18,848 nt of DNA, taken from Hymenopellis radicata. Its lineage: Eukaryota > Basidiomycota > Agaricomycetes > Agaricales > Physalacriaceae. A program made the translations under genes and the position numbers. Shown piece after piece: positions 5,431 through 13,529 of the stretch. A model generated the notes under the pieces. It saw only the letters and a program-made list of their open reading frames with translations. It searched no databases and was not told where the DNA came from. How positions within the stretch are numbered: the stretch's first letter is position 1; each line of letters begins with the position of its first letter. Where the stretch lies: the NCBI GenBank assembly GCA_015501595.1, contig JADNRX010000883.1, forward strand, positions 1 through 18,848. Direction: 5' to 3'.

Positions 5431-8055
5431 AAGACGGGGACCTGAACGAAGTGTTAGTCAAGGCAACGATCGGGCGCGCGAAAATAGCTCTTACACACGG
5501 GAAGATTCATCCGGCGGGACCTGGAATCAGTCAGTGAACGAAGGTCACACTAGACTCTCCATTCATACCTTCCTTCCCTCTTACCGTCACTTTCACCGAC
5601 GCCGTTGCCCCCGGAAAGAGCGAGACTTCGTGGTACGCTCTGCCTCTATGTTCACCCAGTTCGTCCCCTCGTCTCCAACCTGGCAACGACATACAGTAGG
5701 TTCTCCATTGTCGCACACGATGGTGTCCGCTGAACTTTCATCATATAGTCCTGGCTTGAAGAAATGCGGTGTCGACGAGGTAAGCCATATGAACGTCTAG
5801 ACAGTGCGTATACTGACTGTTCCCAGTTTTCAAGGGCCTCAATTCGTGGAGATCCGAGTCAAAATTTCAAAGAAGCCCGGAGACAGTCCTAAAGGTTGGA
5901 CATGCTTAAATTGTCGAGATTCAGGTTCAGAATATTGACAAGACAGAAATACCGCGGCGCAGTAGACGAAAAGGTGCGTGTCGAATGCCTACCCCACGTC
6001 GACGGCTGACTTGTCTTCAAGTCGCGGAAGTGATTGTTTACGCCACGGCGGAGACCAACCAGGAAGGCCCAGCGTCAAGAGCGAGAGTCGTCAAGAATCG
6101 GGTTTAGATTTCCAAGAGGGAGATTGACGAAGCCGGCCAGCCAAGGTGTGTTGTCGCCTTCGGCATCATTAGAAAATGGCTGACACACAAGGACCCACAG
6201 ATACTATCGAAGGTGCAAAAGAGCCGAATATCCAATATAATGAGGAAAGGGTCGAATTGAGGAGACGCCGCGTTCACGACATGAAGTTCTGATGATGAAG
6301 GGCAGGAGCAAGAATACGTCGATCGTGTTCCGCCAAATGCGGCAAGGTCATGCTTCACTTCTTACCATCACGACCTGGATCCTCAAATCTGTTTCTTGGC
6401 TTCGTCAACGCGTCGGCGCGTTCGACGCCTCTGGAAACGACGAAATCCTTGATTATCAAGTTTGGATGGAGAAGAACGGCGCAGTGGGATCGATCCAGCG
6501 TTGATGGCCTCGCCGGCCAGGCTTGGATATTGGGTGAAAGGTGCTTTTCTTCTCCGTTTTTTTTGCGTTATTTTTGGTTCATTTGATGACAGATATGCTC
6601 TGAATATGTGCGCGGCCTGAGGTGTTTTCCTTCCCTCGGCAGTGATGAACTTGAAGCTGATTCGACATAGGACTTCATGCAGATGGACCGCGGTGGCTTC
6701 GCCACCGCCTCGAGTAGGCGTCTGCCTCTCAGGAAACACGTCGTCGTTGCCATGGAAACGAGTCTTTGATCTAGGATAGGCGTGGCTGTCCTCGCCGGAC
6801 CGGCTTTTGGTCCAGGCGAAAAGGTGCGTGTTTTGAGTTCATTTTGAGATTTCGTTTCTCACCACTTTTCATTAGATCCAGTCCGCTAGCCATCAAATAA
6901 CGGACATTTAGCTATATATTCCGCAGTATTCTCATTCGTCGAGGCGGCTTCGCCGCCTCTTCACACGTTCGAAGAACTCGAGGAACAACGCCACGACTTC
7001 GGAACACGCAATTTCGCCAGTCTTATAGCGTGTGTTGGCCTCGCCGGCCCGGCTTTTTTTTTCTGGGAAAAAGGTCCTCACATTCGCTTTCAATTTCACC
7101 TTCATTTCTGACTTGGTTCCATTAGTTCAACCGCCGAATTACAGTCAAGTGGAGCACGGATTCCTTCTCCACCGACACTTCTTTGCCCTTGATGGCGATC
7201 TGGATCTTGCTGGGCTCGGGTTTACGAGCGGATTGGGACATTTGAGCGGCGAACTTTTCAAGGTACATTTGTTACCTTGTTCTTCTTCAATTTCCGGACT
7301 AATGATTATCTCAGTGTTGCGATATTGCGTCGTACGCAGTGAACAGCGGCGCTGCCGCCTCTGCGCTCGCCCTGTGACCTTCTCGCTTCTTGTCTTCAAG
7401 GAAATTGACGCCACACTCGGAACTCGTCTTCGTGCGACTTGGACTCTAGCGCTACTGGATCTCGTCGTCGTCTTCAATCCTTTCCTTTTGCACCCATCCT
7501 CCTTGCCTTCATTTCCCAACGACGGCGGGCGCTATTGTTCGACCTTCTCACCGGGTTCAGAACCCTTCCATTCCCGACGTGAACTCTGCGACCATCAGCC
7601 CAGGCTTCGGCTAAATTCTCTGCTGATGGCGATTTGGATCTCACGGAGTCCGGGTTTATGGACGCTTTAGGACATGTTGGTGATGAATTCGCGGAGGTAC
7701 GTTATTTTGCTTTGGTTGGCTCTTCCCGCTAATTTCGTGAGACATCATCTCGCTATTGGTTTATTCGCAGTGAGCAGCGGCGCTACGCCCGCTGCGCTCG
7801 CGCTGCGAGCTACTCACTGCTGGGTTAAGCGTGATGGTCGATATTCTACGCCACACTCCAAGTTGTTCCTCAGGCGAGCGGGACGTCGGCATTTTGCTCA
7901 TCAGCGACGACAATATCGTTAGTTACGGCGCTGTTCTTTCTGTTTTCAAGGACGGCGATGTTGTGAAGGAGCTCTGTTCGTCTCGGGTTTGTGCCTTGGT
8001 TATCAGATCAAATTTGCGGAGCTAACTCGTTTGCAGCTCGTATCCATGGCGCGTT
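5431..8055 (+). CDS. Multi-exon gene candidate with repeated exon modules (copy A), model incomplete
   Basis: Many short stretches read as coding and are joined by plausible short introns, but I cannot give one continuous model. Firm elements: a 5' exon from the ATG at 5431 (MFSRRGPERSVSQGN) to 5779; intron 5780-5826 (GTAAGC...CCCAG); an exon 5931-5973 joined across intron 5974-6021 (48 nt) to 6022-6260, reading VAEVIVYATAETNQE then CVVAFGIIRKWLTHKDP, interrupted by an in-frame TAG at 6105-6107; and six related exon ends before donors at 6541, 6824, 7074, 7263, 7697 and 7987. The last intron, 7987-8036 (50 nt, GCTAAC branch point), leads to the residues LVSMAR and a TAA at 8053-8055, taken as the gene end. 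Another short frame near 5850-5940 contains WTCLNC. Stops and frame changes suggest either decay, missed introns, or more than one gene. No family recognised. Confidence 0.4.
6410..6428. other. Module hairpin 1 (class I)
   Basis: GCGTCG (6410-6415) pairs with CGACGC (6423-6428) around a 7-nt loop, in 19 nt total. It starts 131 nt before the donor at 6541. Its copy lies at 17432-17450. Confidence 0.5.
6690..6708. other. Module hairpin 2 (class I)
   Basis: GCGGTGGCTTCGCCACCGC is a perfect 8-bp stem with a TTC loop. It starts 134 nt before the donor at 6824. Its copy lies at 17712-17730. Confidence 0.8.
6941..6959. other. Module hairpin 3 (class I)
   Basis: GAGGCGGCTTCGCCGCCTC is a perfect 8-bp stem with the same TTC loop. 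It starts 133 nt before the donor at 7074. Relative to hairpin 2, two base pairs are changed on both sides of the stem. In frame it encodes EAASPP. Its copy lies at 17963-17981. Confidence 0.8.
7346..7358. other. Module hairpin 4 (class II)
   Basis: GCGGC-GCT-GCCGC forms a 5-bp stem with a 3-nt loop, 83 nt after the donor at 7263. It lies in a GC-rich stretch homologous to the one around 7774. Its copy lies at 18368-18380. Confidence 0.5.
7774..7795. other. Module hairpin 5 (class II)
   Basis: GCAGCGGCG pairs with CGCCCGCTGC around CTA, leaving one bulged C. It starts 77 nt after the donor at 7697. It sits inside a longer imperfect palindrome whose outer arms are GTGAGCAGC (7770-7778) and GCTACTCAC (7809-7817). 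Its copy is at 18796-18817. Confidence 0.6.
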
Positions 8056-8759
8056 AATTCATCCAGGGGATGCCCTGCCTTTACGTTGATTTAGACTCTG
8101 TGGGGATGTGTTTCGACTGGGACGATGATTCTGGCAAGGCGAACTTCGGAACGGAGAGCGTGAACTGTGCCACAGTATTGCTAGTAATAGTAGAATGCCT
8201 TCTATTTCACGTAGGCGTACATATACGTGTCGTAGCTACATCCCGAATGAACACTGAGTTGTCGAAATCACTTCTGTGTGAATATGTAGAAGACTTCTCT
8301 AGAATAGTGTTACTTGGCGGAGTATCAACACATGCGTATATCACGATTGACACTTCAATAGAGCTGTCTACGGCTATCTAAATGCTTTGTAGAACATATT
8401 ACAAGATCCTATGAAAACATGGTCAGCACCTAAAGTCGGAGTACAACACAGACATGAAGATATCCTACCTCTCGACACTTACGGAGAACTCAGTATGCCC
8501 GAAAGCTCCCATGAAAACTTCCCTCGACGACGCAATCAGACGGCCCTAAAAACTTGCGTGAGTCATAGAATGGACCTAGAAGATGATGTCCGTCGGGTCG
8601 CCAAGTTGATTCCAAGCAGCCAATGAAAAGTATTTCCTCCGCTTGCTGAGCGGGTAACTCGAGTCGTCCCAACGTTCCAGGCCTTCAACCAGCTCGGAAT
8701 TAGTGGCAAAACATTGTGATCAAACGTCAACATCCGGCTAAGCTACCCGCAGGTGATCG

Positions 8760-8826
8760 GGACCTCTTGACCTCGAACCACGACGTGTCCGAATCCAAGG
8801 CGCTTACACCAACTCGCCACCATGCT
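8760..8826 (-). other. tRNA-like segment (Leu/Ser-type D arm), degenerate
   Basis: On the minus strand TGGCGAGTTGGTGTAAGCGCC (8819-8799, including a box A-like start) resembles the D arm of class II tRNAs for leucine or serine. It is followed by a TTGGATTCGGA string and a box B-like GGTTCGAGG (8779-8771). The A-to-B start spacing is 40 nt, too short for a long-variable-arm tRNA, and T and acceptor stems do not pair. It reads as a tRNA pseudogene or SINE head, not a working tRNA. Confidence 0.35.
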
Positions 8827-8948
8827 CTCTCACTCTCTCCGACGTCTGGCCGACCTGAAATTACTTGGAGGTTCACCTGTGGCTTATGTAAGGCAAATTC
8901 CGATGGTGCTTGAGGCTGAGAACGCGTTCTAAAGACGACTTTACGCGT

Positions 8949-8970
8949 CAGACGCTCTGAGAGGCGTCTG
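8949..8970. other. Hairpin with 10-bp stem
   Basis: CAGACGCTCT pairs with AGAGGCGTCTG around a single G, with one bulged G. The motif gcgtc recurs nearby at 8944-8948 and 9014-9018. It could be a structured 3' end of a transcript or a remnant of a small inverted repeat; nothing further supports a role. Confidence 0.5.
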
Positions 8971-9069
8971 GACCCTGCATAATCGATGACACGAGGATTT
9001 CTTGGACCCTATGACGCGTCTGGGGCATCGACAATCTTATCTTGTCTCTCTCGGAATGTGGGGAAATGA

Positions 9070-9917
9070 CGCCAGTGCTCGTCTTCCTCCTCCGTCCCTC
9101 TGAAACTTTTGAGTAACACTCGTTTTCCGCTCTCTTTTCGTAAATCTGACAACTGTAGTAGGTGTACATACACTGAATACACTATCTACGACCATTTATC
9201 CACCTCTGAACAAATTCAATTCAATGCTAACGCGCGATTCGCGCTGTGTCGCCGATATGCTGAAGAGTTCGTACCTTTCCCGTCCTTCAACGGGCTTCAT
9301 TTCATGCTGACTGATATCGCATGTTATTACAACGTAAACAGAGACTTTCTCCGCGCCCAGAGGAGTGGAATTGGCAACGCAAAGTGTTGCCCTTGTCTAG
9401 CTGAAAAAACTCATCAGTAAGTTTTCACTACCTCCGTGCCCAGACGCCGCAGTATAACTCCCATCAGATCATCAGGGGTAGACCCTGCAGCTAATTCCGG
9501 CATTTTGGTAGTTGGAAGCTTGGGTCGAGGACGGGAAAGTTGGTACAGTGTGTTCTGGAGCAGGAGGTAAGTTCCATTCGCCTTGGACTCGTCACTTTCG
9601 CTAGAGTCTAACCCATGTTCAAGTTTAGATTCGACATTTCTCAGTATATATTGTGTTCGCTGTCCTGTGCTCAGGGCGACAAAATAAGAACAAGCGAGAT
9701 TGTGTGGCGGCGCGTATTGCGCCCGAATATTGGAAAGATTTCGTCAGTGCGACGGTCGCGCATCACGGAGCTCGATTACCCGCATCTATTTAAGTTTCTT
9801 CCAGAGCCTGTGATACTTGAAAGTGGAATAAAAGGCGATGGGATTTCAACCGAATCCATCATCACCCATTCCCTTCTCTCCTTCTCTCACAGCTTGTTCT
9901 CTATTCACTATATCTGA
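9070..9917 (+). CDS. Spliced gene candidate of unknown function (5' end unresolved)
   Basis: Model: exon to 9416, intron 9417-9467 (51 nt, GTAAGT...CAG), exon 9468-9566 (99 nt), intron 9567-9628 (62 nt, GTAAGT...TTTAG), then an open frame to the stop at 9915-9917. Both donors are perfect GTAAGT, and the exons read well: RRYAEEFVPFPSFNGLHFML, DIACYYNVNRDFLRAQRSG, then VDPAANSGILVVGSLGRGRE. The first exon has no in-frame ATG near its start, so a further 5' exon is missing; 9070 is only where the frame opens after a stop. In the last exon a second frame (RIAPEYWKDFVSATVAHHG) looks at least as coding-like, so there may be a frameshift or a missed intron. It might belong to the same gene as 9947-11650. 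No domain recognised. Confidence 0.45.
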
Positions 9918-9946
9918 CCATCCTCTCATGCTCTTCTATCCTGTAG

Positions 9947-11650
9947 ACAGCTGGAGTCGTTGCCGCCGCCGTCCTCATTATCATGTTCCCGACGCGTCTT
10001 TAAAACGTGACGGGCACGGGAATCGTGACAGGTCAGTTTCCTTCTTCCCACCATCATCGTTGATTCTTATTGCTTACTGCCGCCTCTCTCAGTGCCGTTC
10101 TACTTGGTTCTATGCCCTCTTGTACGTTATCTTGTTTGCTGTCCTCCTCAACTAGACCACTGACAAACTTTTAAAGACTTCCATTTCGTCGGGCAGTATC
10201 CGCCGCCGACATGGACGGGCCGCAGTGTCCTGCACCGACTATTCTTCTCTCCTTTCGACGAGAACCAGGACGCCCCCGCCTGGTACGTCGCTCTTCTTCC
10301 CACCCATCATGTGTTCTTACCTCCCGCTCAGACTTGGACGCCTTGATTTCTGGTAGCACGGCTCCTTTCTCATCGTGCCCTCTGGTATGTCGTTGTCTTG
10401 AATACTCTCCTGTGTAGTGCCGCTAATAATCTTCTTATAGTGTTAGTTCGCCGACGTTGTGGTCCGCCGTTCTCTTGAACGGCGTCGAATGACGGACTGC
10501 CTTGATACGTTGATGCAGTTTCCGACGCAGCGTAGGGCGTTGTCTTCGTGACGCGTCCTTTTCCCATTTGGTTTCGCGCCGGTGGGTAGCGACTCTGGAT
10601 ATGGACGTTAGTCAACATCATATGCGCCTTACGATGAGCACGAACCGCCTTCCGAGCACGATACCGCACGGGTCAACTCTTGTTTTGGTGTTCATCACGG
10701 TATGTCTCGTAGTCGCTGTACTCTGCGACTAGTGGGTTGACGCTCTTTTTTTCTAGGTCGTCGATGTCTCGCGCCTTTAGACACTAGATAACACGTTGCT
10801 CCTCAGCGGACCGTTAGATGCGATGCGACTAGTGGCAGGATTATGGTCTGGCGGGATGTGTATGAAGACACTCAAAAGTGCGCTGCCAGTTTTCGAGTAC
10901 TTGGAACTTACTCATCTTCCTTGTGTAGACTGAGGGTGGAATCCCTTGGCAGTCAGGACGGCCTTGAAGTCAACCCTCGTCGACGACGGTGAGCAAATGA
11001 TCTATTATGATCAAAGATGTTTCTGAATCGTTGCTTTAGGTTTTCCGTACTCACTTCCCAGTGCCTTCGTGGACAGTTGGCCGTACGATGCAACGTCCCT
11101 GGCAGTATCGACTCCACTGGCCGTATCATATCCATAGTAAGTTTCCCAATGTTGACGCCGATTTCCATATACTAACGGCATTCTCTAGCCGTGTTTAGAG
11201 TCCACAAAGACACTACTTTGCTCAATGCTTTTTCTCAAAGGTGGTCTCATTCTGACTCGACCTGGACCATGACCCCGACATGGAAGACACCCACTCGATT
11301 CGAGATATGACGATTCCAGGACCGTCTGTGCCCAGCGAGGTCCTCGCTGGCAGCCTCGTCGTACGAAGGTGAGATTTTTAAATTTTACCACTTCCTTTAG
11401 AAATTGATGTTATGGTTCAGATGGCAGCGCGAGGACGTAGGACGGCTGGATTCGGAGGAATGTAGCCGTACCATGGAGTATACGCCGTTGTTATGGTTCT
11501 ACAGCGTGCGCTGAACCTGCCAGACGTGGCGCGAGTAGAGAGCGGGAAGTCGGGATGGTTCCCGACCTCCCAGCAAGCAATGATATTATGTCGTTGCAAA
11601 CACTCTCATACGACGCTGAGACCTGGTGTGCTCTCGTCACGTCATGGTGA
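9947..11650 (+). pseudogene. Decaying multi-exon gene with preserved splice sites
   Basis: Reading frame is kept across introns 10032-10092, 10122-10155, 10283-10331, 10385-10446, 10700-10806, 10878-10928, 10989-11039, 11137-11198, 11369-11420 and 11478-11523. Exon lengths and phases fit at each join. Readable segments: TAGVVAAAVLIIMFPT and VTGTGIVTVPFYLVLCPL (hydrophobic, possible membrane part), FADVVVRRSLERRRMTDCLD, RRWVATLDMDVSQHHMRLTM, RTVRCDATSGRIMVWRDVYE, RGQLAVRCNVPGSIDSTGRI, RDMTIPGPSVPSEVLAGSLV and DIMSLQTLSYDAETWCALV, ending at TGA 11648-11650. Three lesions interrupt it: TAA at 10001-10003, a frame change between about 10490 and 10545, and TGA at 11253-11255. Both stops could be C-to-T changes of CAA and CGA. 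The gene is therefore probably dead, unless one lesion hides an unrecognised intron. The 34-nt intron is unusually short. No family recognised. Confidence 0.5.
11137..11198 (+). other. Representative intron with canonical branch point
   Basis: Donor GTAAGT at 11137, branch point ACTAAC at 11171-11176, and acceptors CTAG (11188) and TTTAG (11198). Only the second acceptor keeps the frame with the next exon and across the following intron. It shows the intron style used for the organism call. Confidence 0.7.
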
Positions 11651-12261
11651 GCATACCAAGTTCGAGTCTGTTCTTCCCAAGTTGACCTTTTGTACTTTAG
11701 ACCTATATTTCGTCGAGCGCCGAGGTTGGACTAGTTCGGTTCGATCGACGATGACTTGACCAAGTCGTTCCTTCGTAAGTCCTAACGGTTGTTACTTAGC
11801 CTTGTTCGTACTAACCTTGTGTTGTCACTAGACTTTGACCGCGGTTACATGGGACACCGTTAGCCGTGCATCCCGGCCCCACGCCAAGCTAATGGCGAAG
11901 TTGTATGCCTTAGCTATGCACCCCCCGTCCAGCATGTATACTAGACTCGGGGGTATACTGGGTCATCATAGTAGGACCTCGCCTGACAGAACTTGTTGAT
12001 ACGCGCCGTCTGCACGGTGTAGCCCAGATATTCCCGATTACTTTACTGACTTACATGATTGTAGCATACCAATGGGTACGTTGTCGCCTTCTGTTCCCCT
12101 CCCAACCCTACTAACAATAGCCTTGTTTACAGGAATGTTATCGCAGACGTTGTTTCCCCCCCGTGTGACTTGAAGACTGTGATCCCCACCGGAAACAGCC
12201 CTCAAGACAAGGCCGCCGCCTCAACCACGCAAAGGAGCTGCCCAAGAAGCCGCGCACGTTA
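11651..12261 (+). other. Transcribed-looking region with two further introns, no coding call
   Basis: Introns are apparent at 11775-11831 (57 nt, GTAAGT, TACTAAC branch point) and 12076-12132 (57 nt, GTACGT, CTACTAAC branch point); an alternative acceptor for the second is at 12120. The intervening exon sequence has stops in all frames, for instance around 11860-11960. A short frame before the first intron reads DDDLTKSFL. The region may be 3' UTR, further decayed exons of the preceding gene, or a non-coding spliced transcript. Confidence 0.4.
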
Positions 12262-12440
12262 GTGAGTTGTAAGATATGGGCTCCCGAGGAGAGGTGGTTG
12301 AAGATGTGCGCCACGGGGAGACGGTCGAAGAAGATGTGTGCTTGTGGGACAGATACGCGATGTCTGCACATACGGGGGATGGTTGAAGATGTGCTCCCAG
12401 GGAGACGGGCTTCGTGAGATGGTGCGAGGATGCTCCCGCG
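12262..12440. repeat. Degenerate ~25-38-nt tandem repeat, about six units
   Basis: Variants of a unit containing ggttgaagatgtgctccc and ending near a gggagacgg string recur from 12262 to 12440, for example at 12297, 12325 and 12383. Read on the minus strand the repeat gives AHIFNH-like peptides in several frames, which explains the overlapping ORFs there. No gene is supported. Confidence 0.6.
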
Positions 12441-12543
12441 TGGAAAGCCACTCAAGGTGCGAGCGGGAAGACAATTCAAGGGTATCCTCTGAGGGAGGTG
12501 CACGTGCGGGAGACGCAGCCATCATGGCGGTAGGCTGGTCCAA

Positions 12544-12622
12544 GTTGTGCCTTCCAAATTCTCCAAGCCTGTCAAATGAACGGGACCCTTCAAATTTTCA
12601 AGTCACCAACACTTTTAGCCTA
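12544..12622. repeat. Left flank of the empty site, paralogous to 766-855
   Basis: It matches the left flank of the inverted-repeat element with a few substitutions and a 9-nt deletion. The sequence then reads TA-TG-TA (12621-12626) and continues with the equivalent of 1473 onward, with no trace of the 615-nt element. Confidence 0.85.
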
Positions 12623-12668
12623 TGTACTCGACTCGTTCGTCTTTACAATTTAACAAATCGTCCGGGAT

Positions 12669-13197
12669 TTACCGCTGGATCACCGGGACCTCTACCCCCA
12701 TCTGCATGATATCGTACTCCCCCTTGAACTGGCTGAGGAAGTCCTCGTGCGACGCGAAGCGTCCGGGGAACCGCACCAGGCCGCTGTCAAAGTTGTAGAA
12801 GTAGTACTCCTCCTTGTAGACAAAGAAGAAGACAGGGCTGGGCGTCGACTTTGTTGAAAATGCGAGCGGCTGGACCATCTGGTCATTGAAGCCGTAACAG
12901 AAGCTAAACAACTCCCCCTCTACGAGATCTTCGTGGATGGCTTTACCCTCGGGTTGCCTCCAGTCAGACGACCAGGGCGCAGGGGGCCGGGTTGTGGGTT
13001 TGAACCAAGTTGTGGGATCACCGGGATTGAAAGCGTTACTGGGGTGAACGCTTTTAACTCTTTCAGAGAAACCCCGCTACACTAATGATGAGAGAGGCAA
13101 ACGTGATTGCACACGACTCACGAAATGGGTCGGTTGGGCCCGAACATGACGGCTGGGCAAAGCCCGGGGGAGGGTAGGGATAGACCTCGGGAGGCAT
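12669..13197 (-). CDS. Small two-exon protein of unknown function, paralogue 2
   Basis: This is the copy of the gene at 1496-2051: exon 13197-13122, intron 13121-13058 (64 nt, same GTGAGT donor), exon 13057-12669, giving 154 residues. It differs by an in-frame 9-nt deletion that removes Tyr-Tyr-Pro from the N-terminal Pro/Tyr-rich stretch. There are also a few substitutions (for example KEEYY for KEGYY, and SQFKGEY for GQFQGEY). A GAA-to-TAA change makes the protein end at VPVIQR, six residues earlier than paralogue 1. The aromatic core is unchanged. The pattern of in-frame indel and few replacements supports a real protein; the loss of the last six residues may be tolerated. Confidence 0.6.
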
Positions 13198-13529
13198 CGC
13201 CCCGTTGTGCTGGAGAACACTTTGAATGCAGGAGATTTTAGTATGCGGGGCATGAATGATGAGGCGACAGATTGCTGCGGCTTTTCTGAGACAAATCAGA
13301 TTAAAGATTGAGTCTCAGAATACTCGTCAGCCGCCCGCGCGAGATTACTGCAATTATTATATACGCAAAAAAAGAGAGAGCGAAGCATCTGAGATTAGAC
13401 CAAAGCAAGAACATACAAAGCACGGGTACCGGAAAGACGGATCTAGCCATCCTTCGCCTCCACCTCAGAATCATCCGAATCATCTAAAGGTATGAAACGT
13501 CGGCCTTGCCTCTGTAGTCATTCAGCTCG

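Larger units (their letters stand above)
2347..7826. repeat. Copy A of the ~11.02-kb-period direct duplication (matched portion)
   Basis: This matches 13362-18848. From 2347 to 2427 the match has several differences and indels. From 2428 to 7826 (5,399 nt) I saw only two single-base indels: a G-run of 6 at 3968-3973 versus 5 at 14990-14994, and a missing A near 6096 relative to about 17118. The duplicated block carries the coiled-coil gene, an intergenic region and most of the multi-exon gene. The right limit of the match is the end of the window, not a real boundary. Confidence 0.95.
6385..7986 (+). repeat. Six related exon modules ending at splice donors (copy A)
   Basis: Exon ends before donors at 6541, 6824, 7074, 7263, 7697 and 7987 resemble one another. 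Examples: VDGLAGQAWILGER, VAVLAGPAFGPGEK, CVGLAGPAFFFWEK, DGDLDLAGLGFTSGLG, DGDLDLTESGFMDALG and FKDGDVVKEL. Modules 4 and 5 are clearly homologous, with synonymous changes in several leucine codons, which supports that frame. In module 5, DGDLDLTE matches the second half of an EF-hand loop (positions 5-12), but the acidic residues at positions 1 and 3 are missing, so calcium binding is doubtful. Modules 4 and 5 also share the intron and the downstream exon. The array reads as tandem duplication of exon-intron units inside one gene. Confidence 0.5.
8056..9069. other. Intergenic region with no supported gene
   Basis: The plus-strand open frame at 8070-8381 starts just after the inferred end of the multi-exon gene and contains no motif; its codon choice looks unlike the better exons, so it is not called. 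The frames at 8411-8626 and 8716-8913 overlap a tRNA-like remnant or lack any support. The only structured items are the tRNA-like segment near 8760-8825 and the hairpin at 8949-8970. Confidence 0.5.

Noticed and set aside
7145..7519. Arginine-rich minus-strand open frame of 124 codons
   Set aside because: It is antisense to exons supported by module homology and splice sites, and has composition typical of a shadow frame.
7032..7670. Continuous plus-strand open frame of 212 codons
   Set aside because: It reads through at least one recognisable intron (7263-7339) and changes away from the frame conserved between modules 4 and 5, so it is not taken as one protein although parts of it are exonic.
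8070..8381. Plus-strand open frame of 103 codons after the multi-exon gene
   Set aside because: No motif, no paralogue and no splice context; it lies past the inferred gene end.
12138..12543. Three overlapping minus-strand open frames
   Set aside because: They are produced by the degenerate tandem repeat, which stays open in several frames at once.
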